From NCBI GenBank assembly GCA_020064725.1, contig JAGTWJ010000017.1:1302001-1366000 (forward strand): 64,000 nucleotides of DNA. The letters are read 5' to 3'. Below are positions 1-10,662 of this stretch, one piece after another; the first letter of the stretch is position 1; the number at the start of each line of letters is the position of its first letter. The notes beneath the pieces were generated by a model. It had not been told where the DNA came from. It saw nothing but the letters and a program-made list of their open reading frames with translations, and did no database searches. The position numbers were made by a program, and so were the translations under genes. Origin of the DNA: Drechslerella dactyloides. Its lineage: Eukaryota > Ascomycota > Orbiliomycetes > Orbiliales > Orbiliaceae.

Positions 1-1162
1 GGCCGCGATGCTCGAGACCAACGAACCGCGCGACATGGGAGACCGACGAATGTCCGGTGGACGAGGAGTCGCTATTAAAAGAGCGAGAGAAAGCGCGGAA
101 GGCGGTCGTCAGCGCTGCCAGTAATACTTTTCGTCTGATCGAGGATCTATTACGGCATGATTTACTGCGATTCGCGCCGGCTGCTGTGTACGTAATAACA
201 TCACGATACCACGTATTTATCCTCATGCTAACACGAGCACGACCAGGCAAACCCCACTATTCATAGCCATGATTGTCTACGCGGAGGAGATCAAGCTCTC
301 GCCCGAAGGATCCACTCGCCACAGCCTCGCGACCAACAAGATCAACATCGGCATGATGGCTCTCGGTGAGCTGCGCAAGATTTGGGCGGCCTCTTCGTGG
401 ACCTTCCGCCTTTTCGAGTTCATCATCAAGAACAAGTTCGTCGGCATCGGGAAACCGGAGATTTCAGTTGGCGGTGGAGCCGGGGTGCCACCAGACGTTG
501 CGGGACACACAGGCCTCAACCCGCATACGTCGCACGGCGCAATGCACCCTGTTGACGACTCGGACGCGAACGTTATGAATGTCCCCTCTCACTCGAGTAT
601 ACCGGAGCTGGCTATCGATCCGCAACTTGCACACGAGGGTGTCCAGAGTAGTGAAATACACCCGGCACCAGCAAGCGCAACTATCCACAACTCTATGGCT
701 GCGGGCCTGACACAAGGGACGCCGATCCCAGGACAGCAGTTCTGGAACTCCGCGCACGCGGAGACACTCAGCCCCGACGCCGCCGCGCACGTCATGTGGA
801 ACGGCCCGCATCCTGAAATGATGCAGGCACCGCAGGGGATCGAGGGCTGGGGCACTGGGTTCCCAATGGGCATGGGGACGAGCGTTAGCAGCGGCGGTGG
901 TAGTGGTGGTGGTGGCGGTGGCGGCGAAGATCCCGGCGGATTTGACCTGACGTGGCTTGCGATGAGCGGATTGTCGGGTGATATGCCCTTTCATACAAGC
1001 GACGGCAGCGGGCCGGGGCCGGGAGGGGCAATGGGGTACGGTGGAGCGCCAGATGTTGCAAAGGTGGGTGGGAATGGGTTAAATCCTGCGCGGATGGGGC
1101 CGACGGCGATCGATCTGTGGAATATCCTCGGTCTGGGCGAGGGTAACGGGTATAGTCTTTGA
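1..1162 (+). CDS. C-terminal part of a fungal-specific transcription factor (cut by left edge)
   Basis: The reading frame is open from base 3, so the gene begins outside the window. Residues such as RLIEDLLRHDLLRFAP, then MALGELRKIW and WTFRLFEFI, match the helical C-terminal end of the fungal-specific transcription factor domain that follows a Zn2Cys6 DNA-binding region (established family pattern; the DNA-binding part is not in view). One intron is inferred at 188-246: donor GTACGT, branch GCTAAC, acceptor CAG. Removing it joins ...APAAV to QTPLFIAMIVYAEE in frame. The rest is a long low-complexity tail rich in Gly, His, Met and Pro with a run of about eight glycines near 905-925, probably a disordered activation region. 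The stop is TGA at 1160-1162. The next gene is a flavin monooxygenase on the same strand, so a regulator-enzyme pairing is possible. The family call is fairly secure; the target genes are unknown. Confidence 0.8.
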
Positions 1163-2359
1163 TTTTGTGTCTCTGGATCTTAATGGAAGCGGGAATGTCG
1201 GCTCGTTGGGTTACATGTTATCATCAAGTGGGAAAAGGAGGGATAGCGTAGCTGGATTTAACTTGTACTATATGTCAAATGTCTACACGGAGTTATCGGG
1301 TCTAGCTAGTCTTCTTGGTTTCAATTTGTGGTGCGTCGATGAAGTGATCTTTAGCTTGGAATGTATAGGTAGGTTATCCGGGAATTGCATCTTGGGGGCT
1401 CATTATGGATATTTTCTGCTATTTCAATATCGTTGGCCGTGGTGCCAGAATTAATATTATATATAGTTAGCTCATTGCTCGCCTTCAAGAATCGTGATCC
1501 TCGTATCCTCGTCTCGGCATGCCTGGTCAACCTCGACACGAAGGCCGTATCCGGTGCACATCTACTTACTTTTCGAGCAAGCTACACTACAATGCTTTAC
1601 TAGATCGAATCCTATGGATACAGGCTTCTGATTATTTATCAAAATGCCTCCAATTCATGAAAGAATGGTGTTCGCACCGCAACATTAGATGGCGTGGTTA
1701 CGGAGTACAGTCAGAACAGACGATCATATGAGTTCCTGCATACGCCGATCATTAACACAGCTAGATAAGCTAGAGACACCCGCCTGACTAAGGCGCCCGT
1801 CGATTATAAAAGCTGCTGACAAACACGCACCATTCCGAACTGCATTCCTTGCTGACGGCCCCGCGTACGAATACGGCGCTGGCGATTGCAGGGGTGTGGT
1901 GTCGGTAGTTCATTTCGGGCCGAAACGAGCAGCTGGAGACGTCGGCACCTCGCACAATTTCTGGTTGAAGGTTTACAGCACATTTGCGATTCTGACGGAG
2001 TATGCGGAAAACTGGCTAGCATGCTAGTATTGTGTAGTATCGTATCGATGGAGACTTAAACTTTGTTTTCAATTCGTTATATATAAAATCGGCACACCCT
2101 ACGGCAGTGCCGTTGATATCACAGTCGCGCATCCGTGGATTTATTCGACAGGCTATATTCGATACGCTGCAGTTGAATATACAGTCAGCAAGGTTTTGTG
2201 CCGGGTGTAAAAAATAAAAATTCCGTCGATATCATACGCGTATACGGCCTATATAGACATAGGCTTACTATATATCGGCTGCAAATCGTGCGAGCGCTTC
2301 TTGCGGAATTTGTTACATTTTTACGCCGACAACGCAGATATAACGATATCGATATCGCC
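1163..2359. other. Intergenic region upstream of the monooxygenase gene
   Basis: AT-rich sequence with only short, non-conserved reading frames. It should hold the terminator of the transcription-factor gene and the promoter of the monooxygenase. The last 170 bases are rich in TATA and GATATC elements. No gene was recognised. Confidence 0.6.
2247..2264. promoter_or_regulatory. Short inverted repeat in the monooxygenase promoter
   Basis: GCCTAT and ATAGGC arms flank a six-base spacer, about 100 bases before the monooxygenase ATG. A dimeric regulator could bind such a dyad, but nothing beyond the symmetry supports this. Confidence 0.25.
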
Positions 2360-4575
2360 ATGGACGCGACATCAGAATCAGAGGTCGACGTCCTTATCGT
2401 CGGCGCCGGGCCCGCAGGTACCAATTAGCCCGGCTAAGCCATATCCTCATATCCACATAACTCGTTGCATCTATGCGTATTCAAATCTGACGACGCATGG
2501 ACAGGCTTGATGCTGGCAACCTGGCTCTCGAAGCTCAACATCCGCACCCGCATCATCGACAAGCGGCCAGCATGTATTGCGACGGGCCAGGCCGACGGCT
2601 TTCAATGCCGCACGCTCGAGATCCTCGACAGCTTTGGCATTGATCGTGTGTGGAAGGAGGCGAACCGAATGCTGGAGGTGTGTTTTTGGAATCCGGATGC
2701 GGATGGAGTGATCCGTCGGACGGGCAGGACGCCGGATACGCCCAAGGGGTTTAGTCGGTTCACCGAGTGTGTGCTGCACCAAGGTGCGTAGAGACACTGT
2801 CACATATATTATCCTGCTGTCTACGTTCGTGCTATGCACAGTAGCTGATATCGATGTTTTGTGGCGACGGCGGACGTGTATAGGCCGGATGGAGCGTTTC
2901 TTCCTCGACCATCTAAGGGAGGATGGGGATACCGTCCGCGTCGAACGCCCAGTCCTTCCATCCGTGCTGACGATAGATGAGTCTGCACTTGATGACCCGT
3001 CCGCATACCCCATCACCGTCCGCCTTCGCCACTTTACCGATGAACAAGCAACGCCGGACAACCCGCCTGGCAGCGATATCCCGAACGGCCTGTTCCGGTC
3101 AAACCTGACTGCCGACGACACCGACTCTCTTATCAAGACGTCCTCGGATGCATCTACCAACCGCGATGAAATCGTCCGCGCGCGGTACCTCGTCGGCTGC
3201 GATGGTGCGCACAGCTGGGTCCGCAAACAGCTCGGTTTCAAAATGGAAGGCGAACACACCGAGATCATATGGGGCGTGCTGGACGTCATCCCCGTCACCG
3301 ACTTCCCAGACATCCGCGTGCGATCTCTCATCCACAGTGCCAGCGCAGGCTCGCTGATGGTGATTCCGCGGGAGAATAGAGTCGTCCGCCTCTACATTCA
3401 GCTGAAGGAGGTGTCCGAGGGCGGTGGCGCGGTGGACCGGTCAAAGGTTACGCCCGGGCAGATATTAGCGGCCGCGCAGAAGATCATCGCGCCGTATACG
3501 CTGACGTATGAGCGGTGCGATTGGTTCACGGCGTATCAGATCGCGCAGAGGGTTTCGGATCGGTTTGATTTGTCTGAGCGGGTGTTCCTAGCGGGTGACG
3601 CCGTTCGTAGGTCTCCCATTGTATTCACCTACCGACGCCTTTGATATATATGTTGGCTAAGTTCGCGACTACGTTGCGCTAGACACGCATAGTCCGAAAG
3701 CCGGACAAGGGCAGAACGTCTCCCTCCAGGATTCCTACAACCTTGGCTGGAAGATCGGCCTCGTAGTTCGCGGACAAGCGACTCGCGATATCTTGAAAAC
3801 CTACGCCTCGGAACGTCAGCAGATCGCGCGAGATCTAATCGCATTCGACCAGAAATTCTCAAAGCTGTTCTCCGGTCGTCCCGCCAAAGACGTCTCCGAC
3901 GAAACAGGCATCAGTCTCGAGGAATTTCGGAGCGTCTTCCACCAAGGCGCTGTCTTTGCGGCCGGGTTGAGCGTCGATTACGGACCTAACGTCCTCGTCG
4001 TGAAGGAAGACGACGGTGACGTCCACTGCGTCCCGTCGTTAGCGAGCAAGATACCAATCGGCATGCGCCTCGCCAGCCACAAGGTCATAAATCAATCGGA
4101 CGCTCTGCCAGTAGAACTACAGAGACTGCTCCCGTCCGACGGCCGCTTTCGACTCGTCGTGTTCCCTGGCGACATATCTAACCTGGATATCCGCACGCGG
4201 TACGACAAGCTCGGCGAATACCTATCCAATCCAACAGGCGTGATATCAGCATACACCTCGCGCACAGCCGCCAGAGACTCCGTCATCGAAGTACTAACAG
4301 TACATTCTGCCTCTAGAACTGAGATTGAACTGCAGGAGCTACCCGAGGCTTTCCATCCATTTGATAAAGCACGAGGGTGGGATTACCGGAAGGTGTACGC
4401 GGATGATGAAAGTTACCATGAAGGTCACGGGCGGGTGTATGAGAATTTTGGGATCGATGGGGAGGAGGGGTGTATTGTCGTGGTGAGGCCGGATGGGTAT
4501 GTAGCTACTATCGTCAGGATGGACGATACGCGGAGCTTGGAGGCATATTTTGCCAGATTTATGATCAAAGCCTGA
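2360..4575 (+). CDS. FAD-dependent aromatic monooxygenase, phenol 2-monooxygenase type
   Basis: Four exons (2360-2417, 2505-2783, 2884-3606, 3683-4575) give 650 residues, the usual length for this family. Class A flavoprotein hydroxylases use NAD(P)H and O2 to hydroxylate a phenolic ring. The N-terminus has the dinucleotide-binding GxGxxG motif (VGAGPAG, completed across intron 1), the DG motif GCDGAHSWVR lies near residue 217, and the FAD-ribityl GD motif AGDAVHTHSPKAGQG is near residue 350. That last motif is rebuilt only when intron 3 (3607-3682) is removed. The final ~170 residues match the thioredoxin-like C-terminal domain of phenol hydroxylases (IVVVRPDGYVATIV). All three introns restore family motifs exactly, so the structure is secure. 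The substrate cannot be read from sequence. A transcription factor lies upstream on the same strand, so regulation by an aromatic compound is plausible but inferred. Confidence 0.93.
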
Positions 4576-5392
4576 GGTTATACATGTATACATGTGGCCG
4601 TAACCTTTACCTAATAGTATGTATATATGTGTAGACAGCAATGCAATGTACGATTTCAACCAGTTATTGCTCTTTAGTTTGTACATGTGCCAGATAATAT
4701 TGATATGTGGCGCGGGGAGGTGATGACAGTGTGGAAATAATAAGTGAGGATCGGCTGAGGGCTTGGTATGAAGGTAGAACTGGCGATACTTCTGGTTTCA
4801 AAGTAGCGCATGCTGACTAGATATATCGAAGCACAATTCTGGTAGCGTGGAGGGTGTTTGACGAGACGAAGCTAGCGAGTCCCGAATCCTTGGTATCTGC
4901 AGGGACAGGCCAAAGGGAGGCACCTGGCCGGCTGGGTCATCTGTAACCAGCCAGCTGATGCCGTTTACGATGATATCAAAGATGTTAATGATCCAAGGTC
5001 GCTTTGAAAGCGTGGTGGGTCGCTGCAAAAGTCCTGAGATGAGCCTAAATAATTACAGATCTAACCTAAAATACAAAATGGGAATCCGATCATGCGAACC
5101 GTACGTATGCAGGGTCCCGAATCCCATGGCATGCCCAATAACCAACTAGAATCAAAGCATTAAGCATCGTTATAAGGAATATTTCGTTAACGAAAAGACA
5201 AGCACGCATAAAAGAAAGCAAGAAGCCACGAGAGAACTTCCAAATGACGCCAGTCCGTGCTCCCGGAAACCGCTCGATCAGGGGAACAAGCCTAACAAGT
5301 CGAACTCGCCGTCGATGCAGCACCCACTAACTCAAACGGCCAACCAGCACTACAGACTCAAAAGCAATGAACATTCAACCGATAACACACTC
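4576..5392. other. Intergenic region between convergent genes
   Basis: This separates the plus-strand monooxygenase from a minus-strand small membrane protein gene. It is AT-rich and should hold two 3' UTRs. No credible gene is seen. Confidence 0.6.
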
Positions 5393-5865
5393 TCAAGATC
5401 GATGAAACAGCCCTCTGCTCTTTCGGTCTCCCTGATCATTCCGCCCCTGCCGTTCGTACCCTAACGCATCATTCTGGGGCTGCAGCGCCGCATACGCTGG
5501 CGGTGCATAGTTCGGATACTGCTCGCCTGAGTACGGCTGGCCTGGTGTGAACGGCCTCGGTGTTGAGGATGTCGCTCCGTACATGACGGGCGGCTTCTGC
5601 TGTGGTGCCGGCGATGCTGGCGGGGTGTACGGATTGAAGGGTTGCTGCGGTGGAGGAGGTGGTGGTGCAGAGACGCTGCCTGGACGAGAGTTGTAGAACT
5701 CCTGTTCCTGGCGGGCTCTGTCTTCTGCCTTACGCTTTCTACGGATGGCAAATTGTGGCGATTAGCCTCTGGCTAGAGACGTGAGCTGGGGAATGTATGG
5801 GATGCGTACTTTCTGTTCTTGAGGATGAGGACACCTCCGACTATCAAGGCTAACTCTACGAGCAT
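5393..5865 (-). CDS. Small single-pass membrane protein with a Pro/Tyr-rich tail and PPxY motif
   Basis: Two exons (5865-5810 and 5738-5393) joined over a 71-nt intron (donor GTACGC, branch GGCTAATC, acceptor GTAG) give 133 residues. The start is short: a hydrophobic segment (LVELALIVGGVLIL) is followed at once by a basic stop-transfer stretch NRKKRKAEDRARQ, then a Pro/Gln/Tyr-rich tail with a run of six prolines and the sequence YAPPAYAAL. PPAY fits the PPxY ligand of WW domains, used by membrane adaptors of Rsp5/Nedd4-type ubiquitin ligases. The frame stays open for about 24 codons upstream of this ATG (residues reading RSFARQLRRHQFFK), so an upstream coding exon may be missing and the true N-terminus may be longer. 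There is no recognised family; the adaptor role is inference. Confidence 0.65.
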
Positions 5866-7008
5866 CTTGAAGAATTGATGCCGACGAAGCTGTCGAGCGA
5901 AAGATCGATATCTGGTGTCAAGTCGTGGGAGAGTGTATTATCTGGGAGTGTGTTGCGTGTTGTCAATGACGTCGCGGCGGCGGCGACTGGACGTCGTCTG
6001 ATCAAGGGAGATAAAATAGCTGTCCAGGCTTTGTTTTGTATTTTCGACTTCGAGAACACTGACACCAAGAAACGGACGGAATCAAGCAGTAATATAATAT
6101 AACTCGTAACTTCGAATACGCTATAGAAAGTTCCTAGCTGTCTGTAACCCCCGCAGTCCGTCGGTGAGGAGTGTTTATAAACACGGTTCTTGGAATCACC
6201 CAAGCAGACAATACCAAGAAGCTGCATTCGTCATCCGCCATGATCACTTTCGCTCTCCCGTCCCTTGCTCAGGAATTTTTCTTTACTTTTTGCCACCGGC
6301 CAAGCGACATCCGATCCGCTTTGTCCGTGGAAGTATACTTCGATATACTTCGGAGGCGGTTCTAGCAAAGGGTAGCTGTTAGCTGCTGTTGGTCGGTTTG
6401 TCAGTGTGCTTGTGCCTCTTTGTTCCACCGAATGCTTCCGCCTTGGGCTGCGCCTACGTACGGAATGGGGCGGAGCAGACATCCAAGGCCTCGCCGGAAC
6501 AGTCGAGTCCCCGTGGACGAACTGGAAGAAACACAGAGAAACACACGTCGCTCGTGTAACTTCCGTGGTCGGGTATTTTTCGGGCAATGCCATGGACGCG
6601 CAGATCCGACTCGTGAAGCGTTTAATTTCGATCAGACGCCTATTATATAATGCTAACAGATGATAATAACAAGTTACCGGAAACGCATCGTTGAGATCTC
6701 GAGAGAAACGGTCTGTCTAATGGATATATATGTTCGTGTGCTCCTAGCTAGCTCGTACAGATTGATAGATGTATATGATGTGCTAAAATATACACTGCGA
6801 ATGGGATGAATGATGAATATGAAGAAAATGCATGATGCTAAACTAAACGCCCCGTTAAACGTGAATGTCTGCTATTGCTTCCAAGCAACATGTATATAGC
6901 CTCCAGCTTGAATGCGTAGCTACTTCGTATCATTTTCGTACAGATAATAATAATCATAATAATAAAGAAAAAAATACCGATGGGAAACGGAAAACCTTCA
7001 ACTTGCTT
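5866..7008. other. Intergenic region between two minus-strand genes
   Basis: It should hold the promoter or 5' part of the small membrane protein gene (right of 5865) and the 3' UTR of the mucin-like gene (left of 7009). A few short open frames occur, but none has a recognisable product. The last 250 bases are AT-rich. Confidence 0.55.
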
Positions 7009-10000
7009 TTATACCAACACCAGCAATAACGAAGAAAATACCGCACCGATATAGACCAGAATGCTGCTGAGACCCAAGCTCGTGGCTGCACCTCTATCCT
7101 GCGTCGGTCGGATCAGCGACACCGTCCCTGTCGGTGTCTCCTCGGACTTTGGCACTGATGGTCGCGTCACGTTCGACGTCGAGTTGGTGGTGCTGTTCCC
7201 GAAGTTGCCAATCACCCCCGCCGTTGTCGTTGCCTCTGGCAGCTCGGCTCCGTTGAATAAGACCGGCACGGTCGTGTCGATAGTAGTTGTTCTGCCACTG
7301 ATAACCGTTGTTATTCTCGTGGGCTCGAGGAAGTATACCTCGGCGAATGACGTCGGACGGCCATCGATCCTGGTTGATACATACGACGTGGAGAAGAAGC
7401 GTGCGGGCGTCGTGATCGGGACGATGGACGGCACGAGTAGGATGGTCTTCCTTCCGTTGATCGATGTCGTGATAGTGACCGGCCTGATGCTGTAGAACTC
7501 TGACAGGACAGTCTCCCGTCCATCGATAGTCGTGGTCTTCAAAATGGCGGAAGGCAGGTCGATAACAGGAGTACCGCGAGGCACGAAGAATGTAGTTGTG
7601 ATGACTCGTTGTGTGCCATCGATGGTTGTAGTTATCACCCGACTGGTAGGCGATGCTGATAGCGAGACCGGGAAGTCAACTGTTGTCGTCGTGCCCCCAA
7701 TTTCAGTGGTCAACTTGATCGTTTGCAACAGCGGATTCGGCAATGTGGATGTAGCGGGGACAATGTATGTCGTTTCGCGGATCCTTGTCGTCCCATCCTC
7801 AACTTCTGTGAGGAATGTCGTTCTGACAATCGGCGCAAGAGTTACGATGCTCGGCCCGAACGTGGGGATACCATTGATGATCGTTGGGGCGAGAGTGGTG
7901 GTCAGGAACGGTGTGAATTGTGGAACCTGGACAGTTGAAGGCAGGTAGAACGTGGACGATATCACTGTCCGTCTGCCGTTGATCGTTGTAGTCACCGGGA
8001 TGACCGTCGGCACTGCAGTTACCTGCTGGACGTTGAGGAGCGTCGTCCGGCGGCCATTTATAGTGGTAACGACCGGTCCAGCGGAGATGGTCGGTGTGAA
8101 CGAGGTGAGTGGGATCCTCGATTCCGTCAAAACCGTCATAATAGCCGTCTGGCCATTCGGCATCCTCACCGTTGTCCTCCCCGGGACCATCGTAATGCCA
8201 ACATACCCAGTCGTCGTAGTCCTCACACCATTGATTGTTGTAACCCCGGGTACGGCTTCAACACTAGGTTGTGGGATACTGTTCCGTGTTGGGCCAGGAT
8301 TCGGCCCGGCTGTCTGACCCGGGGCTGGCCGTCCCGTATATATCGGCCCCATGACCGCCGTAAAATCGTCTGGGTTGAAGGTTTCCTGTGGTCGAGCATT
8401 TGAGTCCGTCGGATTAGCCGCAGGGTTGCTATTGGGAAGTTGCGACCCTGGCCCGGGACGGCCGCTTGGCTGGGGATTCGATGGGTTGGATCCCGGGTTG
8501 ACCGCTGGGTTAACCGCGGGATTGGACGCCGGGTTGACTGCTGGATTGGAAGCGGGAACATTCGGTCCCTGAGAGGGCGGCTGGCCACCACCGCCGCCGG
8601 TAGGTCGTTGCACGGGACCTTGTTCTGGCGGTTGGTTCGGATCTTGACTTTTCTGTCCTGGACCCTGCGGTCCCGGATCCTGAGTTTGCTGTCTGTTCTG
8701 ATCGCCCGTGGCTGGCTGGAAAGGCCCATTCGCAGGCCTGGGGTCGGGAGTCGGATTCTGGTTCTGTTCGTTGGGGTTACCCGAGCTTCTGCCAACACCG
8801 CCTCCGAAGAATGGAACCCCAGTCTCGACAGGTTGGTTCTGAGTCTTTTGATTAGGTGGAATAGTCTCTGTCATATCCTGCCCTTTCGGCATCGAGTTGG
8901 CACCGAATCCAGCATTATCAGTCTGAGCTTGGCCCTTCGTTTCGATAACGACCGCGGTCTTTGTCGTAATGGCTTGCGTCCTCGTAAAGTTGGCAAAGAA
9001 CTGGTATTCGACGCAGTACTTAGGAGCTGACAGCGTGTACCTGGCACCCGCTGGAATCGTTACAAGGACTGTGTCATCCGGACACGGGGCGCTAGCTGAG
9101 CTGGTGATAACATCATCACCCGTCGGTTCCGGGTCTGAGGGGTCAAACGGGAGATTATAGTTGAACACAAACTGGATTGTCGTAGCATAGTCCTCGTAGC
9201 TAGACTCGCTCTGTGTCAAGAACGAACTGGGGACAATATTATCTGTCTCTCTGAGAATGGGGTCTCCGGGGGAAATTGTGGTAACATCAGTATTGCCGGC
9301 CAAAGGGGTCGCAGGCGTATCATTCGGGCCAGCGGGCTTCGCCGTTGTTGCTGAGGGATCAACCGTCAACGTTGTGACAATGTAGACCGTAGGCTCTACC
9401 TCCATCTGCATAAAGTTACATCTCGCACCCGCGACCGTGCATCTCGCAGTTGGCCTAACATATTCCGTGATTCTGGCCCTTGAGGTGGAGGTGGAACTTG
9501 ACGTTTCTTCGGAAGATGTGCTCGACGTATCGGTTGTAGTGCTATTGGAACTGGTGGTGGTCGAGCTTTCAGATGTGCTTGAAGACGTGCTCGAAGAAGA
9601 TTCGGATGATGTGCTCGAAGATGTTTCTGACGATGTGCTAGAAGTACTCGACGAAGAACTCGATGATGTATCAGATGAAGTGCTAGAGGAGGAACTATCT
9701 GTCGTGCTTGATGATGTACTAGAAGTTTCGCTCGAAGTTTCGCTAGAGGTTGTGCTCGAGCTTGTTTCTGACGAGGAGGTCGAAGAACTCGAGGTGGTGG
9801 ATGTTGACGTACTGGAGTCGGTGGTAGTTGATGTACTTGAGGTGCTACTTTCGGACGATGTTGAAGTCGAGGTCGAAGATTCAGATGAACTGCTTGATGT
9901 GGAGGATGTAGACTCCGTCGCCGAAGTTGAAGTTGTGGTATCAGTTGAGGTCGATGACTCGCTTGTTGTTGAGGTTGTGGTGGTGGACTCTGTCGTGGTC

Positions 10001-10662
10001 GTTGAACTGGTTTCTTCCGTGGTGGATGAGCTACTCTCTGTAGTGGTAGTCGAGGAAGATTCCGTAGTTGTTGTGGAAATCCCGAGAATGAAAATGTCTG
10101 GCGTTGTAGATGTTGTGAATGTTGTGGAACTGTCCGTCGTCGAGGTCGAGGTCGTCGAGGTCTCCGTTGCCGTTGTCGACGAGGTCTCCGTTGTCGAGGT
10201 CTCAGTCGTCGAGGTCTCTGTCGTCGTGGTCTCTGTCGTCGAGGTCTCTGTCGTCGAGGTCTCTGTCGAAGAAATAGAAGTGCTCGTTGGAGTCTCAGTT
10301 GAAGTCTCTGTTGAGGTCTCCGTTGTGGAGGTCTCTGTCGAGATTTCTGTCGTCGTCTCCGTTGATGTGGTACTCGAGGTGCTCGTCGTACTAATTTCAG
10401 GTGTCGATGTTGGGGTTGATGTAGTAAAGGAGGATGAAGTCGAAGTTTCTTCTACGGACGTCGTCGTCGTGGATGTGGTCGGTTCTGGCGTCGGCGTTGT
10501 TGTTGTTGAAGTTTCTGAAGTTATTGGTGTCGTTGATACTATCTCCGGCGTAGAAGTAGTCGTATCCACGACATCAGGATTGACTTCCTGTAGCACGCCT
10601 TGACCTACTACTGGCCCCGCTGCGTAGAGCAGCAGCAGCACTACGGCCGCCGGTAGGCGCAT
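7009..10662 (-). CDS. Mucin-like Ser/Thr-rich GPI-anchored cell-surface protein (adhesin-like), 1217 aa
   Basis: A single exon. The N-terminus is a classic signal peptide (MRLPAAVVLLLLYAAGPVVG). Residues ~25-390 are almost only Ser, Thr and Glu, and should be heavily O-glycosylated. A more ordinary segment (~395-590) carries four cysteines (CTVAGARC, then CPDD and YCVEY) and could be a small folded domain. Residues ~600-800 are Pro/Asn/Gln/Gly-rich with NPAVNP-type repeats. Residues ~810-1135 contain about ten spaced copies of a TT-x-I-[ND]-G-R-x-T motif. The C-terminus is a Ser/Asn-rich linker and a hydrophobic tail ending in SSLLLVLV, as expected for GPI attachment. The protein is likely wall- or membrane-bound and exposed. 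The GPI/mucin class is clear; an adhesive function is inference. Confidence 0.85.
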   Translation of the reverse strand: MRLPAAVVLLLLYAAGPVVGQGVLQEVNPDVVDTTTSTPEIVSTTPITSETSTTTTPTPEPTTSTTTTSVEETSTSSSFTTSTPTSTPEISTTSTSSTTSTETTTEISTETSTTETSTETSTETPTSTSISSTETSTTETSTTETTTTETSTTETSTTETSSTTATETSTTSTSTTDSSTTFTTSTTPDIFILGISTTTTESSSTTTTESSSSTTEETSSTTTTESTTTTSTTSESSTSTDTTTSTSATESTSSTSSSSSESSTSTSTSSESSTSSTSTTTDSSTSTSTTSSSSTSSSETSSSTTSSETSSETSSTSSSTTDSSSSSTSSDTSSSSSSSTSSTSSETSSSTSSESSSSTSSSTSESSTTTSSNSTTTDTSSTSSEETSSSTSTSRARITEYVRPTARCTVAGARCNFMQMEVEPTVYIVTTLTVDPSATTAKPAGPNDTPATPLAGNTDVTTISPGDPILRETDNIVPSSFLTQSESSYEDYATTIQFVFNYNLPFDPSDPEPTGDDVITSSASAPCPDDTVLVTIPAGARYTLSAPKYCVEYQFFANFTRTQAITTKTAVVIETKGQAQTDNAGFGANSMPKGQDMTETIPPNQKTQNQPVETGVPFFGGGVGRSSGNPNEQNQNPTPDPRPANGPFQPATGDQNRQQTQDPGPQGPGQKSQDPNQPPEQGPVQRPTGGGGGQPPSQGPNVPASNPAVNPASNPAVNPAVNPGSNPSNPQPSGRPGPGSQLPNSNPAANPTDSNARPQETFNPDDFTAVMGPIYTGRPAPGQTAGPNPGPTRNSIPQPSVEAVPGVTTINGVRTTTTGYVGITMVPGRTTVRMPNGQTAIMTVLTESRIPLTSFTPTISAGPVVTTINGRRTTLLNVQQVTAVPTVIPVTTTINGRRTVISSTFYLPSTVQVPQFTPFLTTTLAPTIINGIPTFGPSIVTLAPIVRTTFLTEVEDGTTRIRETTYIVPATSTLPNPLLQTIKLTTEIGGTTTTVDFPVSLSASPTSRVITTTIDGTQRVITTTFFVPRGTPVIDLPSAILKTTTIDGRETVLSEFYSIRPVTITTSINGRKTILLVPSIVPITTPARFFSTSYVSTRIDGRPTSFAEVYFLEPTRITTVISGRTTTIDTTVPVLFNGAELPEATTTAGVIGNFGNSTTNSTSNVTRPSVPKSEETPTGTVSLIRPTQDRGAATSLGLSSILVYIGAVFSSLLLVLV
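10147..10272 (-). repeat. 15-bp coding minisatellite in the mucin-like gene
   Basis: Tandem copies of a 15-base unit (plus-strand form TCTCTGTCGTCGAGG, with small variants) encode repeated Thr/Ser/Glu pentapeptides of the ETSTT type at about residues 130-171. Copy number may vary between strains. Confidence 0.75.

Noticed and set aside
9437..10603. 388-codon open frame on the plus strand, rich in Val, Glu and Ser
   Set aside because: It is the antisense of the Ser/Thr-rich repeats of the mucin-like gene. ACN/TCN codons read backwards give no stops, so the openness is explained by low complexity.
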